DNA from: Ochotona curzoniae
Taxonomy: Eukaryota; Chordata; Mammalia; Lagomorpha; Ochotonidae
Length of the DNA: 64,000 nt
NCBI RefSeq assembly: GCF_017591425.1
Contig: NW_024466512.1
Location: 17,301,001-17,365,000 of the forward strand
Reading direction: 5' to 3'
Position 1 is the stretch's first letter; each line of letters starts with the position of its first letter. The notes under the pieces were generated by a model. That model was not told the DNA's origin. It saw nothing but the letters and a program-made list of their open reading frames with translations, and ran no database searches. This document shows positions 24,846 through 35,603 of this stretch, piece after piece. Made by a program: the position numbers and the translations under genes.

Positions 24846-25172
24846 TTTCTGTCTTTCGTGGCCTGTTTGAGGGGAAAGTGCTAGGAAAAGGTTGTAGAGT
24901 AACCTCCTTGGTCTCTTGTTTGCTACAATGCCCACGTTACACGAAGTGGGGCTTGGTGTTTGAAACCTTTCCTTGCCTTGCTGTTCAGAGCTGACCACTT
25001 TGCTAACGTTAACCACTTGTGCTCCATGGATTGAGTTTCCCTGTTGTCTTCTCTTTAAATGGACTTACACATGGTTTTATTCTTTTTATTTGCTCAGATT
25101 TGTGTTTTCGACATTACTTTTCATGTTGATTAGCACATGTAGCAGTAGTCAGCTTACTTCATGACTAATCTA
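24846..25172. other. Unique spacer
   Basis: No gene or clear repeat. The TA at 25171-25172 is the left target-site dinucleotide of the following DNA transposon. Confidence 0.35.
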
Positions 25173-25488
25173 CTGTAGTCCTCCACTAGCCATTAAGGTT
25201 GGATCCCCAGGCCCTCTAGTGATATCAAAGTTTGTACATCTTACAGTCACTTATACTGCACAGTAGCATTTGCATATTCTCTCTGTGCCTTAAACCATCT
25301 TTAGATTAGCTGAAATATCTAGCATGTTATAAATAGTGTGTGAATATTTGCTATACTACATTATATATGGAATAATGATAAGAAAGAAGTCTCTGTGTGC
25401 GTGCAGTGTAGATAATAATATTTTCAGATACTTTGTATCCGGTTAATTGAGTTCATAGATGTAGAACTCATAGACATGGAGGGCTGAG
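25173..25488 (+). mobile_element. Tigger/pogo-type DNA transposon fossil (MER2-like)
   Basis: Both ends look like decayed Tigger terminal inverted repeats. CTGTAGTCCTCCACTAGCC is on the left and CATGGAGGGCTGAG on the right, flanked by TA on each side (25171-25172 and 25489-25490). Internal blocks follow the MER2 consensus from memory: CATTTGCATATTCTCTC, CCATCTTTAGATTAGC, GTTATAAATAGTG, ATGGAATAATGATAAG, AGTCTCTGTGTGCGTGCAG. It is non-autonomous, with no transposase. The strand is given for the orientation in which these blocks read. Confidence 0.75.
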
Positions 25489-25519
25489 TAAATATTTTAT
25501 AACTAGTTTATGATCCTTA

Positions 25520-26578
25520 GGTTTTTGATTGTTAGAATAATGCTTGTTCTTACATATGTCTTCTAGTGCTCAAATATAAATATGCATTTTTTGCTAGGCA
25601 TACAAGCGTAGATTTTGAGTCATACAGTAAGCGGTGTTTACCTTTAATGAATGCTTCCACAGTTTTCCAAAATAGATAAGTCAGTTTCTGTCTGCATTAG
25701 TTATTTCAGGGAGTTCCAGTGGCTCCACACTTTACAAGCCCAATCATTTTAATCTTTTTTTAGTAACTATTCTATTGGTTATGTGCAAGTATTTTGCTAT
25801 GTTTTTGGTTACCATTTAGCTACAATATAATGAAAATCAGCATTTTTTGAATGCTGACTATATGTTCTTCAGTGAATTTCTTTATTTTCTCCTTTGTTTC
25901 AGTTAGACTTTTTTTTCCATTTTGATTTGGAAGGTTCTGTGTGTTTTAGATAGTTGTCCCTTCTTAGTCATATGTACTGAATACTTTATTACCTCCATGT
26001 ACTAAAAATGTCCTCTTCCATTAAATGCCTGCCTGCCCTTTTCACTGTGATAATTGTTTCAATGGTAGAGAGTTCTCACTTATAATAGTCAATTTATTAT
26101 TCTTTGCCTTATGGCTATTGCCTATGTGTCATGTTTTAAAAATGCTTGTGTATTTGAAGATCACAAAGGTATTATTTTATAGTGTCTGCTCATAGTTTCA
26201 ATTATGCTGCATTTCATGTATTGATCTACAAAAAATCCATAATTGATTTTTGTGTACAGTTTAAATTAAAGGTCAAGATATGTTTTATTTCCATATAGAT
26301 ATTTCCAGTTGACCCAGCAACATTTATTGAAGAGGCCCTCTATCTCTTATGTCACCAGTCCTGCCATACAACCTTTCTCAAAAGTCACACAATTGTGTTA
26401 TGTGAGCCTATTCCTTATTTCTCTGGTTTTCATCAGTCTACTTTCCTGTCTTATTATCATACTATAATTATTATATATTGATAGGTAAGTATTATCAGGG
26501 AATAGTTCCTTTAAATTTTTCTTCTCTTGATAGTCTTGGATCTTCTTGGCCAAATGCTTTATTTTTTATTATTTTAAT
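25520..26578 (-). mobile_element. Ancient LINE-1, antisense, 3' part of ORF2
   Basis: AT-rich antisense sequence in which ORF2-like blocks can be followed. TTAATGAATGCTTCCACAG..AGTTCCAGTGGCTCCACA is near 25650, TTGATTTGGAAGG near 25922, and CATTTATTGAAGAGGCCCTC near 26320 (the CAACATTTATTGAA..CC block of L1). The copy is heavily mutated and encodes nothing intact. Confidence 0.7.
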
Positions 26579-26581
26579 TCT

Positions 26582-26889
26582 ATTTTTTTAGGTTTTTATT
26601 TATCTGGAAGAGCAGTGATACACAGAAAGAAAACTTCCTTCTAGTTGTTTGCTCCCCACATTGCCTTGTTAGCTTGAACTGGGCCAGGCTGAAGCTGAGA
26701 GACAGGAGCTTCATGTAGGTCTTTTACATGTGTGCAGATGTCCAAGCATTTGGACCATCTTCTGTTACTTTCCTGCACATGCTAGCAAGGAGCTGGATCT
26801 GAAGAGGTGCAGCCAGGGTTGAAATTGGCACGCATAAGAGATTGCCAGCATTGTAGGTGGCAGCATAATCCACTGAATCAGTACATTAA
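26582..26889 (-). mobile_element. Old C-repeat SINE, antisense (left arm of a head-to-head pair)
   Basis: The TTTATTTATCTGGAAGAGC tail side, GTTTGCTCCCCACATTGCC, CCAGGCTGAAGCTGAGAG, CAAGGAGCTGGATCTG and a degenerate head ending near 26889 match an antisense C repeat. Its head abuts the head side of the next element, which is in the opposite orientation. Confidence 0.7.
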
Positions 26890-26890
26890 G

Positions 26891-27176
26891 TTGTCACCTT
26901 CCTTAGCAGCATTCCATATTGTCATTGGTTCAAATCCTAACTGCTCCATATCCAATCTAGCTACCTGCTAAATGTCCCTGGGAAAAGCAGTAGAAGATGA
27001 CCCAAGAGTTTGGGCTCCTGTACACATGTGAGAAACCTGGAAGAAGCTCCAGGCTCCTGACTTCAGACCAGCCCATGACAGCCATTTGGGGAGTGAATCG
27101 ACAGGTGGAAGAACTCCCTCTTCTCTCTTCCCTGCTCTCTCTCTATGTAACTATTTCAAGTAAAATGAATAAAAAC
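26891..27176 (+). mobile_element. C-repeat SINE, sense (right arm of a head-to-head pair)
   Basis: The head is shortened or mutated. The B-box-like GGTTCAAATCC (26928-26938) is intact and even closer to the tRNA consensus than in the young copies. It continues through CTGGGAAAAGCAGTAGAAGATG, GAGAAACCTGGAAGAAGCTCC, ATTTGGGGAGTGAATCGAC and CTCTCTATGTAACTATTTCAAG to an A-rich tail. Confidence 0.75.
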
Positions 27177-28659
27177 AAGAGAGCTCAACTTCAATACTCT
27201 TGGGTTGTGACCTTAAGGAGGGAAGAAGCATTTTGGGACTTCTGAGTCTCTGACTGTGTCAAAAAATAATTTCTTGACACTTTACAGAATGATAGACAGT
27301 TGTAAAACATCCACAGAAATGGACAGTGTCACCCATAAGAGGTACTGGGCAACACTAAGCAAAAGGCTGCAGAAACACTGGGAGTCATCTCCTTCTCCCT
27401 TTAATGTTTTCCCATCTGCGTTTTTCTGCCTTTTTTTTTTTTTTTGAGTGAACTTCCTCCAAGGATAGCCAAAAATAACAGAATGGACCTTCTTGTGGGG
27501 ATCTGGAGATTCTGATTTAGTAGAGACTGGCGTCACATATGTCCCTTGTGTTGATCTTTTAGTCCTGATAAGCTTGTTAGGAACAAAGTCTTCAGCTACC
27601 TAAGCCCACGTCTTCCTGGCAGGAGAAGGTCAGGCTGGTTGGCAGGAGGCCGACTGAAGGAAATTTAGAGTGTCATTGCACAGTTGATGTTTTATTTAAT
27701 TCTGCCTTATGACCGCTAGCCAAAGGAAGCCTGCAAACTGATGTGGTTCTGCATGCTAATAAATATCTCTAAAAAGCTCTTTGAGTTTCACCTGTGCTTA
27801 ATTACAATGTGTAAATATGTAGAGAGTCCCATTATGGATGTTAACCCTACTGCTAATGCAGGAAGGCATAGAATAGCAATGAAATAAAATATGGTTGGGT
27901 AATGGCTTCTTATTAGCCTATCCAAAGTAAAAAACGAGTCTCCTGATAGCTGCCTGTGATTCCAGGTTAGCTCGGCTCTTAACTGTCTTAATCTTGGTAC
28001 AGGTTATCTTCCAGTGGTCTCTGGGGTTCTGGGATAGATCTAAAAGCTCCTCATGCCATTTGCTTTAACTTCTGCAAGGCTTCTTGTTGAATTGCTAGTA
28101 GGCAGTTCCTGGGTGACATAGGACGCTTGTTATCAAAGTGTTTTTCATTGCTTGATTCTTCCTACTTCATCTTGCACATTTGCCTGAAGCAGGTGCACTT
28201 TCATTTGAGAACAGAGCCTTGAAGAATCTGGGGGTAGTTTCTGCCCTATTTGTTCATTCCTTCAACCTTATTTGACTCCCTACTGTGTACCAGGTACTCT
28301 GTAAATTGCTACTCTTACTTTGACCCTTTCTTAAATCAAGGGAAGAAATTGGGCACTTTAATAAATATTGTCAGGGAAAATACAAGATGTTAGGGGTTAA
28401 AGAAGATGACCAAGAAAATGTCTGAAAGGGACAGGAAAAAGGCTCCTACTGCAGGTGAACCTTGAGAAGAATCCCTGATTTTATTATCAGTGTAGGGAAG
28501 TGGGGAAAGAGAGGAACTTGCCAAACATAGACAAGATGTTATAAATAAAAACATGAAGATGGTAAACATCAGCTGTCAGTGAGGAACTGTAGCATTAAGA
28601 AGAAATGGAGGAAAAGGATGCTAGTGGGTTAACAGTCACCATTCTTCTTCACATCCTGT
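27177..28659. other. Unique block; possible conserved noncoding sequence 27690-27960
   Basis: No gene is supported. The 27690-27960 segment is repeat-free and contains TAATAAATATC, CTTAATTACA, GCTAATGCAGG and other motifs often found in conserved noncoding DNA. T-run at about 27431-27445. Around 28250-28300 a TTTGACTCCCTACTGTGTACCAGG phrase resembles an ancient repeat end but could not be assigned. Confidence 0.38.
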
Positions 28660-28925
28660 GCTCCATGTGGCAGTAAAATGCATGGATACGAAAAAAATTA
28701 ACTGCTTTCCAATTCAAATTCTGCCACAAATTCTGTGACTCTTGCAAAGTAATTTTTCTTGGTGCACATTCCTTAACCTTTTTGTGTCTTAGTCTTCACG
28801 TGTATAACAGTGGTAATGAGAATTTATGTCTCTTGGTCAGTATGAAAACAAAAGAAGTTAATATATAAAAAGTGCTTAGTACAGTAAGAGCTATGGAATC
28901 ACTAGACACTATGATTATTTATTAG
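28660..28925 (+). mobile_element. MIR SINE, sense, near full length
   Basis: The blocks follow the MIR consensus in order. AATTCTGCCACAAATTCTGTGACTCTTGCAAAG is the core, followed by CCTTAACCTTTTTGTGTCTTAG, CGTGTATAACAGTGGTAATGAG, GAAGTTAATATATAAAAAGTGCTTAG and TTATTTATTAG. This is the best-preserved MIR in the window. Confidence 0.72.
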
Positions 28926-29869
28926 TAATAAGTGCTTACTGCGCATTGTCTCTGTTATACCTTCCCATAATACTGTTAGCTGTAAATCTCCTGCTCAGAT
29001 TTCTGTCCAAGTGTGCCCAACACTAGGACCTTGAATTCTAATCATTGTACTACAGGGTAGGCCCATAAACCTCAACTGGCATATTCAAAACATGTAGTTA
29101 AAAAAATGAAGACAAGAGTATGAGAAATGAAATTAGAGTGGTAGGCAGGGCTTTTGCCTGAGACCACACCATTGCCTGCAAAATGAAAGATGGGTTTGGG
29201 ATTTTAGCCAAACTAACATCCCTGTGACAATGTTAGACAAGGTCTTCCAGAATCCCTGGCACTGACAGTTTTTTCTCAGTTTTGTGGCTGCATGGTGAAC
29301 ATGCCATGCTGAAGAAATTTCTGTCAGTATTGAAAATCACCGATATAGTTGGGTTTTTTCCCCCTTTTAGAACTGAAGGTCTTGTCCGGGCTTTGTTCAT
29401 ATAAAGGTATTTTCTAGCCCCAAATGTCCAGGTATGCACCTCCATGAATTACATTGAAAACAGCTTGGAAGAGAGATGCCAAAGAGTTTTTGCATTCAGA
29501 GAAGTAAGCGGAACTGAAGGTGAGTTCTCAAGAGGTTGTGTTCTCCATTGCGTTCTGCTGTGTTCTCTGTAAGCATATCATTGGCCTGTGTTTGTGAGAG
29601 GTGACGGGATTGTCAAACACAGAAGATAGGGATTCTCACAGAATTTTGACTGACTTCACGGTTAACTTTGTGGGTGCAAATGTTGGACAAGAGTTTGTAT
29701 CATGTAACGGCATGTTTACCAGCCAGCCTGCACAGCAGAGACAAGGACACAATGGGCATGAGAGAGAGAAGAAAGGGGAGAGAAAAGGGAAAACGTACTT
29801 AAAACCTGCATGGACTTCTATTAAGACAATAATGTGCATCTTTCTGTCTTATGTTCAAAGAGTTAAACT
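28926..29869. other. Unique block, no gene seen
   Basis: No exon or clear mobile element. The 112-codon plus-strand frame at 29601-29939 has low-complexity REKKGERKGK-type content from a purine-rich tract and runs into the next SINE, so it is not considered coding. Confidence 0.4.
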
Positions 29870-30168
29870 TATTATGAATTGGATTCTTGTCAAAGGCAGA
29901 GAGATAGTTGAATGTAGAACACTTCCATTTTGTGGTTGATTTCCTACATGTCCCCAGCAGCCAGCCCTGCCAAAGACAGAAGACTGGAACTCAACCCTGG
30001 TGTCCTAAGTGGATAGTAGGAACCAAAAGAATCAACCTTTGCTTGCTGCCTGTCAGGATGCACACCAGCAGGAAGCTGGAGTCAGAAACAAACTGGGATT
30101 TGAACTCAGGGCTTTTGATATGGATTATGAGCATGCAAAGCATGTGCTTAATGGCCATGGCAGATGAG
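29870..30168 (-). mobile_element. Old C-repeat SINE, antisense
   Basis: Diverged minus-strand copy of the older type. AAGGCAGAGAGATAG is on the tail side. CATGTCCCCAGCAGCCAGCC, the GCACACCAGCAGGAAGCTGGAGTC block (older-type AGCAGGAAGCTGGATT) and GGGATTTGAACTCAGGGC (the B-box side) follow in order. The head is near 30168. Confidence 0.72.
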
Positions 30169-32087
30169 CATCTCATATGGAAGGTTTCATTCCTTGTGAT
30201 CTTGACTATTTATTGCCTACAGGACTTTTTCCTCTTGGAGGCAGCATTTGACTGAGAAGTGAAAGTGCTTTGAGGAAGGCCCACTGGCAGGTTTTTTTTT
30301 TTTTTTTGGTCTTGTAGAAGATGCTCCTTGAAAGTGGTTAAATAAAACCAAAACCAAAAAGAGGACTTTGTTTTGTCTATGGCCCAAAGAGTTGAAAGGT
30401 TGCTTAAAGCAGCTGCTGTTCATTGTGTACCTGTCAGCACTACACGCCGATTAGGCGGTTGTTGTTTCTCCCTTTTCCTGCTGGGGTTCCTACCCCTTTT
30501 GCTCAGCCCAGCATGTGGGAATTGCCCTTGTCAGTCTAGGCAGATCTTAGAGTGTATCAAAGAATAAAAAGGCTTGGCTGCATATGGCTCAGTTGACATA
30601 TGCATTTTATGGTGTGGTGTGTGAAAATTCTTTGTGTTCTTGTCTCTGTTGGGAATATTTGGTTTGAAAGCTTTAACATGAGAGAAGCTAAAATTATCTG
30701 TAAGATGTATTGGATTCAGTGGGAAAAAGAAAAATACAGGATAGCTCTTCCAGTGAAGGTTCCATTGCCCAATGCCTTCACTTGAAGCTGCAGTGAGTGG
30801 CCCTTATAAAAGGGAAGGGACATCCAGTTTAATAGGAAGCCCGAAGCCTTGCTGAATGACCACTGTCCGAAGGTTAACTCTGTGATTCCATCTGACCCTG
30901 TCCACCTTTCTTGAGGGTTGGGGCGAGGAAGGGGTGCGTTTTCAGGTTTTATGCTTCGTGGCAAGAGAGGAGTCTGATAGAATCTGTTGCTTGACACCAC
31001 AGAGCTGTGAATAAATATTTCTGCAGGAGGGACGTGTAGAGTGATGAGTGTTAACTGATGCAAGATGTTAAGTGAATGGCATTTTCTTTTCCAGAGTCAT
31101 TCATAGAATCTGGGGAAAAAATGTTCTGCCTTATGAGCAAGTTAGCTGGTTCTCAGATCAGTGGAGCACGATCAAGTATGACTGGGGCTTTCTGTCATGT
31201 CCTGTCCTACTGAGCAATTGCGTGAAGAATTTTCTGACCCACTGGGTTTTCAAACTCATTTAGCAGGGAACTGATTTTATAGACAAAATCTTTTGTGAAA
31301 TCTCCGCTAAATCCAGCATTTAAGAATAATGAACATTCTATTTAATAGACTTAGAAGTTCAGATTTACATATACTTAAAACATATGTAAGTTCAAGCATA
31401 AAAGTTATTTTAATGAACTGAAATTTGAAAATAGGCATTATGGACAACTACACTTTACTTTAGAAATATATTTGATTCTGTAGTTGCCTGCTTTTCCAGA
31501 ATTGAGACTGACATGGTTCACAGAGCTAAATTAGAAGATTTTTTTTTACCAGTTCAAATCTCAGTCTAATACTTAAGTTTTCCTGTTAGTTTTATTTCTA
31601 CATTGAATCACTGTCATCATTTAAGAGTTATTTGTATCTTTCGGTAGATAAAATCACACTTTCATCTACTTTTATAAGTTTTATTTTTGTTGGAAAGGCA
31701 GATTTACAGATTTCATATAACTTTAAAGCTTTAGAAATAGATCTCTTGGTAACTTTAAGAGTTTTCATAGAAAATAATTTTGCCTCTATGTTGATTATGA
31801 TATTTTCAGTCACATTTATTTTTAAGTCTTGTATGTATTTTTGCGTGATAATGAATCGAACATTCCAGTACAGGAAGATTCATTTTGTTTTACAAAACTT
31901 TTAAAATTCTTGTTGAAAGTCATAATCCTCAACTTGATAGAATGTGCCTTTCCTTGAGCCTATTCTGCTTGCCAAAAACTGTGGCAAGATTTATGGGAAT
32001 CTGGCCACAATTCCAGTTCAGTTAATAGAAACAAATCCTGCCTTGCATTCGGAAGAGCTGGAGACGGCTTAGAGAGGGCAGCCCTGG
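30169..32087. other. Unique block, no gene seen
   Basis: T-run at 30292-30307, AT-rich stretches at 31300-31900. No exon or RNA gene recognised. Short reading frames on both strands lack domains. Confidence 0.4.
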
Positions 32088-32310
32088 GGCGGATGCTTGG
32101 TGTAGTAGTGGACACTACGTCCATGCCCACATCCTGTCTGAATGCCTGGACCTTGGAGGCAGGAGGTGCTGGTTTAGATATGAGGACTCCCAGATTAGGT
32201 AGGACTAGCCCCTGCTGCTGTGGATATTTGGAAAGGCAACTAACAGGTGTGAACTTATTCTGTTATGTCTATCTGGCTCTCTGATTTTCTCAATTAAAAA
32301 AAAAATTTAA
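32088..32310 (+). mobile_element. Old C-repeat SINE, sense, partly deleted
   Basis: It opens with GGGGCGGATGCTTGGTGTAGTAGTGGACACTACGTCC, followed by GCCCACATCCTGTCTGAATGCCTGG and a TCTATCTGGCTCTCTGATTTTCTCAATTAAAA end. The central part between these is missing. It is very diverged and has no target-site duplication. Confidence 0.58.
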
Positions 32311-32386
32311 AATAAACAATCTGGACATCACTTCAATGATTTTTTTTTAAAAAGTCTGTGATTCAGTAAACAAAACACATTTTATT

Positions 32387-32712
32387 GGGCCCAGCATGAT
32401 GGCCTAGCAGCTAAAGTCCTCGCATTTGATGCACCAGGATCCCTTATGGGCACTGGTTCTATTCCCAGCAGCTCCACTTCCCATCCAGCTCCTTGCGTGT
32501 GGCCTGGGAAAGCAGTCAAGGATGGATCAAATCCTTGGGACCCTGCACCCGCATGGGAGACCTGGAAGTTCCAGGCTCCGGGCTTTGGATCAGCACAGCA
32601 CTGGCCGTTGCACTCACTTGGGGAGTGAATCATCCGACGGAAGATCTTCCTCTCTGTCCCTCCTCCTCTCTTTATATCTGACTTTGCAATTAAAATAACT
32701 GAATATTTTTTT
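32387..32712 (+). mobile_element. Young C-repeat SINE, sense
   Basis: Full-length sense copy. GGGCCCAGCATGATGGCCTAGC head, GGATCCCTTATGGGCACTGG, the B-box-like GGTTCTATTCC, GGCCTGGGAAAGCAGTCAAGG, GGGGAGTGAATCATCCGACGG, then CTGACTTTGCAATTAAAATA and the A-rich tail. AAAACACATTTTATT (32372-32386) is repeated with changes as AAAACCCATGTTTTATT (32713-32729), the probable target-site duplication. Confidence 0.92.
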
Positions 32713-32777
32713 AAAACCCATGTTTTATTATTCAAGGGTTTCTGATAAAAGATGCATTCTTCAAAGATGGGGCTATC

Positions 32778-33109
32778 AGGGCCCAGAATGATGAACTAGT
32801 GGCTAAATTCTCATCATGCTTACACCAGCATCCCATGTGTGTGCCAGTTTGTGTTCTAGCTGCTCTACTTCCCATCGAGCTCCCTGCCAGTGGCCTGGGA
32901 AAGCAGCAGAGAATGGCCCAAAGCCTTGAGACCCTGCACCTGCATGGGTGACCTGAAAAGTCTCCTGGTTCCTCAACTTAGCTCTGGCCATTGCAGTCAC
33001 TTGGGCATTGAACCATTGGATGGAAGATTTTTTTGTTGTTGTTGTTTCTCCTCCTCTCTGTGAGTCTGAACTTCCAATAAAAATGAAATCTAAAAAAAAA
33101 AAAGAAAGA
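32778..33109 (+). mobile_element. C-repeat SINE, sense, perfect 11-bp target-site duplication
   Basis: GGGCCCAGAATGATGAACTAGTGG head, TCCCTGCCAGTGGCCTGGG, CATTGGATGGAAGATTTTTTTG, then (TTG)n and TCCTCCTCTCTGTGAG and an A-rich tail. ATGGGGCTATC flanks it at 32767-32777 and 33110-33120. A (TTG)n expansion (33033-33045) sits where the consensus has CTTCCTCTCTGTC. Confidence 0.92.
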
Positions 33110-33120
33110 ATGGGGCTATC

Positions 33121-34088
33121 TTGTACAACATGAAAAGACATAATTGTATCTGGGACAGTAGTTTTACAAGGGCCACCATATTTTACAGTAGTGCATTTAA
33201 TTAATTAATTTATTTTGTATATTTTTATTGTTATTTTCTCCAAATCCTTTTACAGGTGCAACTATGTTTTTACTACAGTTGACCATGCATTTTAAAAGCT
33301 AACGCAGATGTTTAGGAAGTTATGTTGAATACATGTGAAGGTATAAGCCAAGTAATGCCTCTTCCTGGCATCTGTTTCCATGAACACAACTTAATAATAT
33401 ATGCAAAGTTGAGGGAGACTCACAATAGCCGTCATCGTGTGTATAACTTCTGATGATCCCATACATCCCAAATTTAAGCAGATTTGTCCGGTGAGTTGAG
33501 TTCATTTTCTTAGATCCATCGTGTATAATGTTGGTCATCACTTTACTTAGCACAGCAGCCGTTTCGGAGATACTCATTTTTTTTCTAACATGGAAGGAGC
33601 AATTTGTCTTGAACAATGTTCCAACTTCATTTTTATCAACACATTTGGGTAGTGTTTGTTTACATGTTCAGTTGTCTCATAGAAAATCCAAAATGTTTGT
33701 GGATTTGTTTGTACAAATATTTGTGTTTTGCATAAAGACCATCTTGTGAGTTGGCTAGAACACAATTTTGCAAAATTGTACTGCATAAATTACATTGAGG
33801 ACTTGGACTTACATGACCTTGAAGAATGAATCTGATGACAAGTACTTCTTGTACTGTTTTCTTCAGTGACTTCATGAAAATTATTGAGGACAGCACTGTT
33901 TTGTCTTTCTGCTGAGATTGTTTTTAATATAAGATATATTGCTGCATTATTATGAAACTGGTTTATGTGCTTACACTCATTATTATTATTTTAGAATTTT
34001 GGTGTGATATTAATAGCCCACAATAAATATGTAAGTAAATAAATAAACATACTAATACAACATGCAAGAAACCTTATGTCATCATAGG
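33121..34088. other. Unassigned AT-rich block, possible degraded gene-derived sequence on minus strand
   Basis: No repeat is recognised. On the minus strand, three short frames in three different phases (33660-33896, 33574-33786, 33320-33616) follow one another. This pattern could mean a frameshifted processed pseudogene or just chance. I recognise no family in them. No obvious poly(A) end is found. Confidence 0.3.
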
Positions 34089-34105
34089 AGGAACTGAACA
34101 TTTTT

Positions 34106-34433
34106 TTTTAAAGATTTATTTATTTATTTTTTTTATTGGAAAGGCGGATATACAGAGAGGAGAGACAGGAAGATCTTCCGTCCAATGATTCACTCCCCAA
34201 GTGAGCGCAATGGCTGATGCTATGCCGGTCCGAAGCCAGGAGCCTCTTCCAGGTCTCCCACATGGGTGCAGGGTCCCAAAGCTTTGGGCCGTCCTCGACT
34301 GCTTTCCCAGGCCACAGGCAGGGAGCTGGAAGGGAAGTGGGGCTGCCGGGATAGAACCAGCACCCATATGGGATCCCGGGCATGCAAGGCGAGGACCTTA
34401 ACCACTGCACCTCTGCGCCACTGCGCTGGGCCC
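34106..34433 (-). mobile_element. Young C-repeat SINE, antisense, perfect 17-bp target-site duplication
   Basis: Nearly identical in arrangement to the copy at 2356: AAGATTTATTTATTTATTTT tail side, GGAAAGGCGGATATACAGAG, GATCTTCCGTCCAATGATTC, GGGCCGTCCTCGACTGC, CCATATGGGATCCCGGGC. AGGAACTGAACATTTTT occurs at both ends (34089-34105 and 34434-34450). CpG sites remain. The insertion is young. Confidence 0.95.
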
Positions 34434-34450
34434 AGGAACTGAACATTTTT

Positions 34451-34702
34451 AAAGGGTTCAGGTTTTCTAAGAATATTTTATGAATTCCTTGGCTTTTATG
34501 CAATTACAAAACATGCTAACTAGGGCATGCGTCTTGCACAGGTTCAAGGTGGCAGAACCACAGTGCGTTGTGGTCTGTTGCTACTGTTTTGACATATGTT
34601 TCCTGAACAAACCCAGGTCTGTGTCTTTGAAAGACTCGGGCTGAATAGCCTACTGCTCTATTTCTTTGCTACTGACAAGCAGAACACTTTATGGTCTAAG
34701 AT
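34451..34702. other. Unique spacer
   Basis: Repeat-free spacer between two C repeats, no gene seen. Confidence 0.35.
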
Positions 34703-34983
34703 AGGGACTGGCCAGTGGCACAGTAGATGAGCTGTTGCGTGGCGTGTCCGTGCCCCATGTGAGAATGGCTAGGCACAAGTTCAGGCTCTGTTCTCTATTC
34801 CAGCTTCCTGCTCACGTGCATGGGAGACCGGGACAGAGTTCCTGCCTTCCGTCTTTGTTTTGATCATATCATAGATATTGATGGCATTTAGGGAAGGAAA
34901 AAGCAAGATGGGGGATCTTTATCTGTCCCTCTTTTTCACTCTCATCATGTCTGACTTTCACATAGAATGAATTAATAAAATAT
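34703..34983 (+). mobile_element. Old C-repeat SINE, sense
   Basis: Head GGGACTGGCCAGTGGCACAGTAGATGAGC, CAAGTTCAGGCTCTGTTC, CAGCTTCCTGCTCACGTGCATGGG, GGCATTTAGGGAAGG and CATGTCTGACTTTCACATAG with a short A-rich end. Internally shortened and diverged. Confidence 0.62.
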
Positions 34984-35029
34984 CCAGCGTTCTTCTATTT
35001 CACTCCTAAGTGTGTAGTTTGGTCAGATG

Positions 35030-35260
35030 TGGAAGTGGCGGTTCCATGAGCTATTGACCCTGTGGGGCTGGAGGAGCCATTTTCATAATTGACCATTCAC
35101 GTGACTGCTCATATCAGCTTGTGGGGCTGAAGGACTTGACGATGGTTCCTTCATGTGGCTGCTGAGCCAGCGCTGTCCCACGGCAGCCCAGGCCCATCAA
35201 CCCTGAGCCATGGCACGCTCCCGTGGACCCCTTGCGCCATCATTCTCAGATTACTTCACG
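35030..35260. other. GC-rich unassigned block with an internal diverged duplication
   Basis: More GC-rich than its surroundings. TGTGGGGCTGG/A occurs at 35061 and 35120, and an ACGTGACTGCT/ATGTGGCTGCT pair at 35099 and 35153, so about 55-60 bp appears duplicated. I could not assign it to a repeat family. It may be an old LTR piece or unique DNA. Confidence 0.35.
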
Positions 35261-35588
35261 GTGCTGAAGCAAAGAAGCTACACCAAACAGCCTCATGTTT
35301 TTTGGAAAGAATGTGTGACCATCTTTAATTTCTTCCTAGACTCATGACCTTCATAGTCAATGAAAATTTAAGAGAAACTCCAAGTGATTACACAGGGATA
35401 AGTCTTAGGCTTTTAGATTAGTGCAAAAAGGAATCACCATAAAGTCAAGAAAGAACAGCATGCAAAGCCCGCAGTTAGCTGGGTGCAGAAATTCAAGGAA
35501 AACGATGTAATTAAGAAGAAAAAAAATGAATATTTTGATTGTCTCTTGAATGTTAGTATTTGCAACAGAAAACATTTGGCTAGCTATT
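35261..35588. other. Unique spacer, no gene seen
   Basis: AT-rich, no exon and no recognised repeat. Confidence 0.35.
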
Positions 35589-35603
35589 GAAAATCAATAT
35601 TTA

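Noticed and set aside
35418..35450. TTAGATTAGTGCAAAAAGG resembles the MADE1/mariner terminus
   Set aside because: The match is short and the opposite inverted end is absent, so it is likely coincidence.
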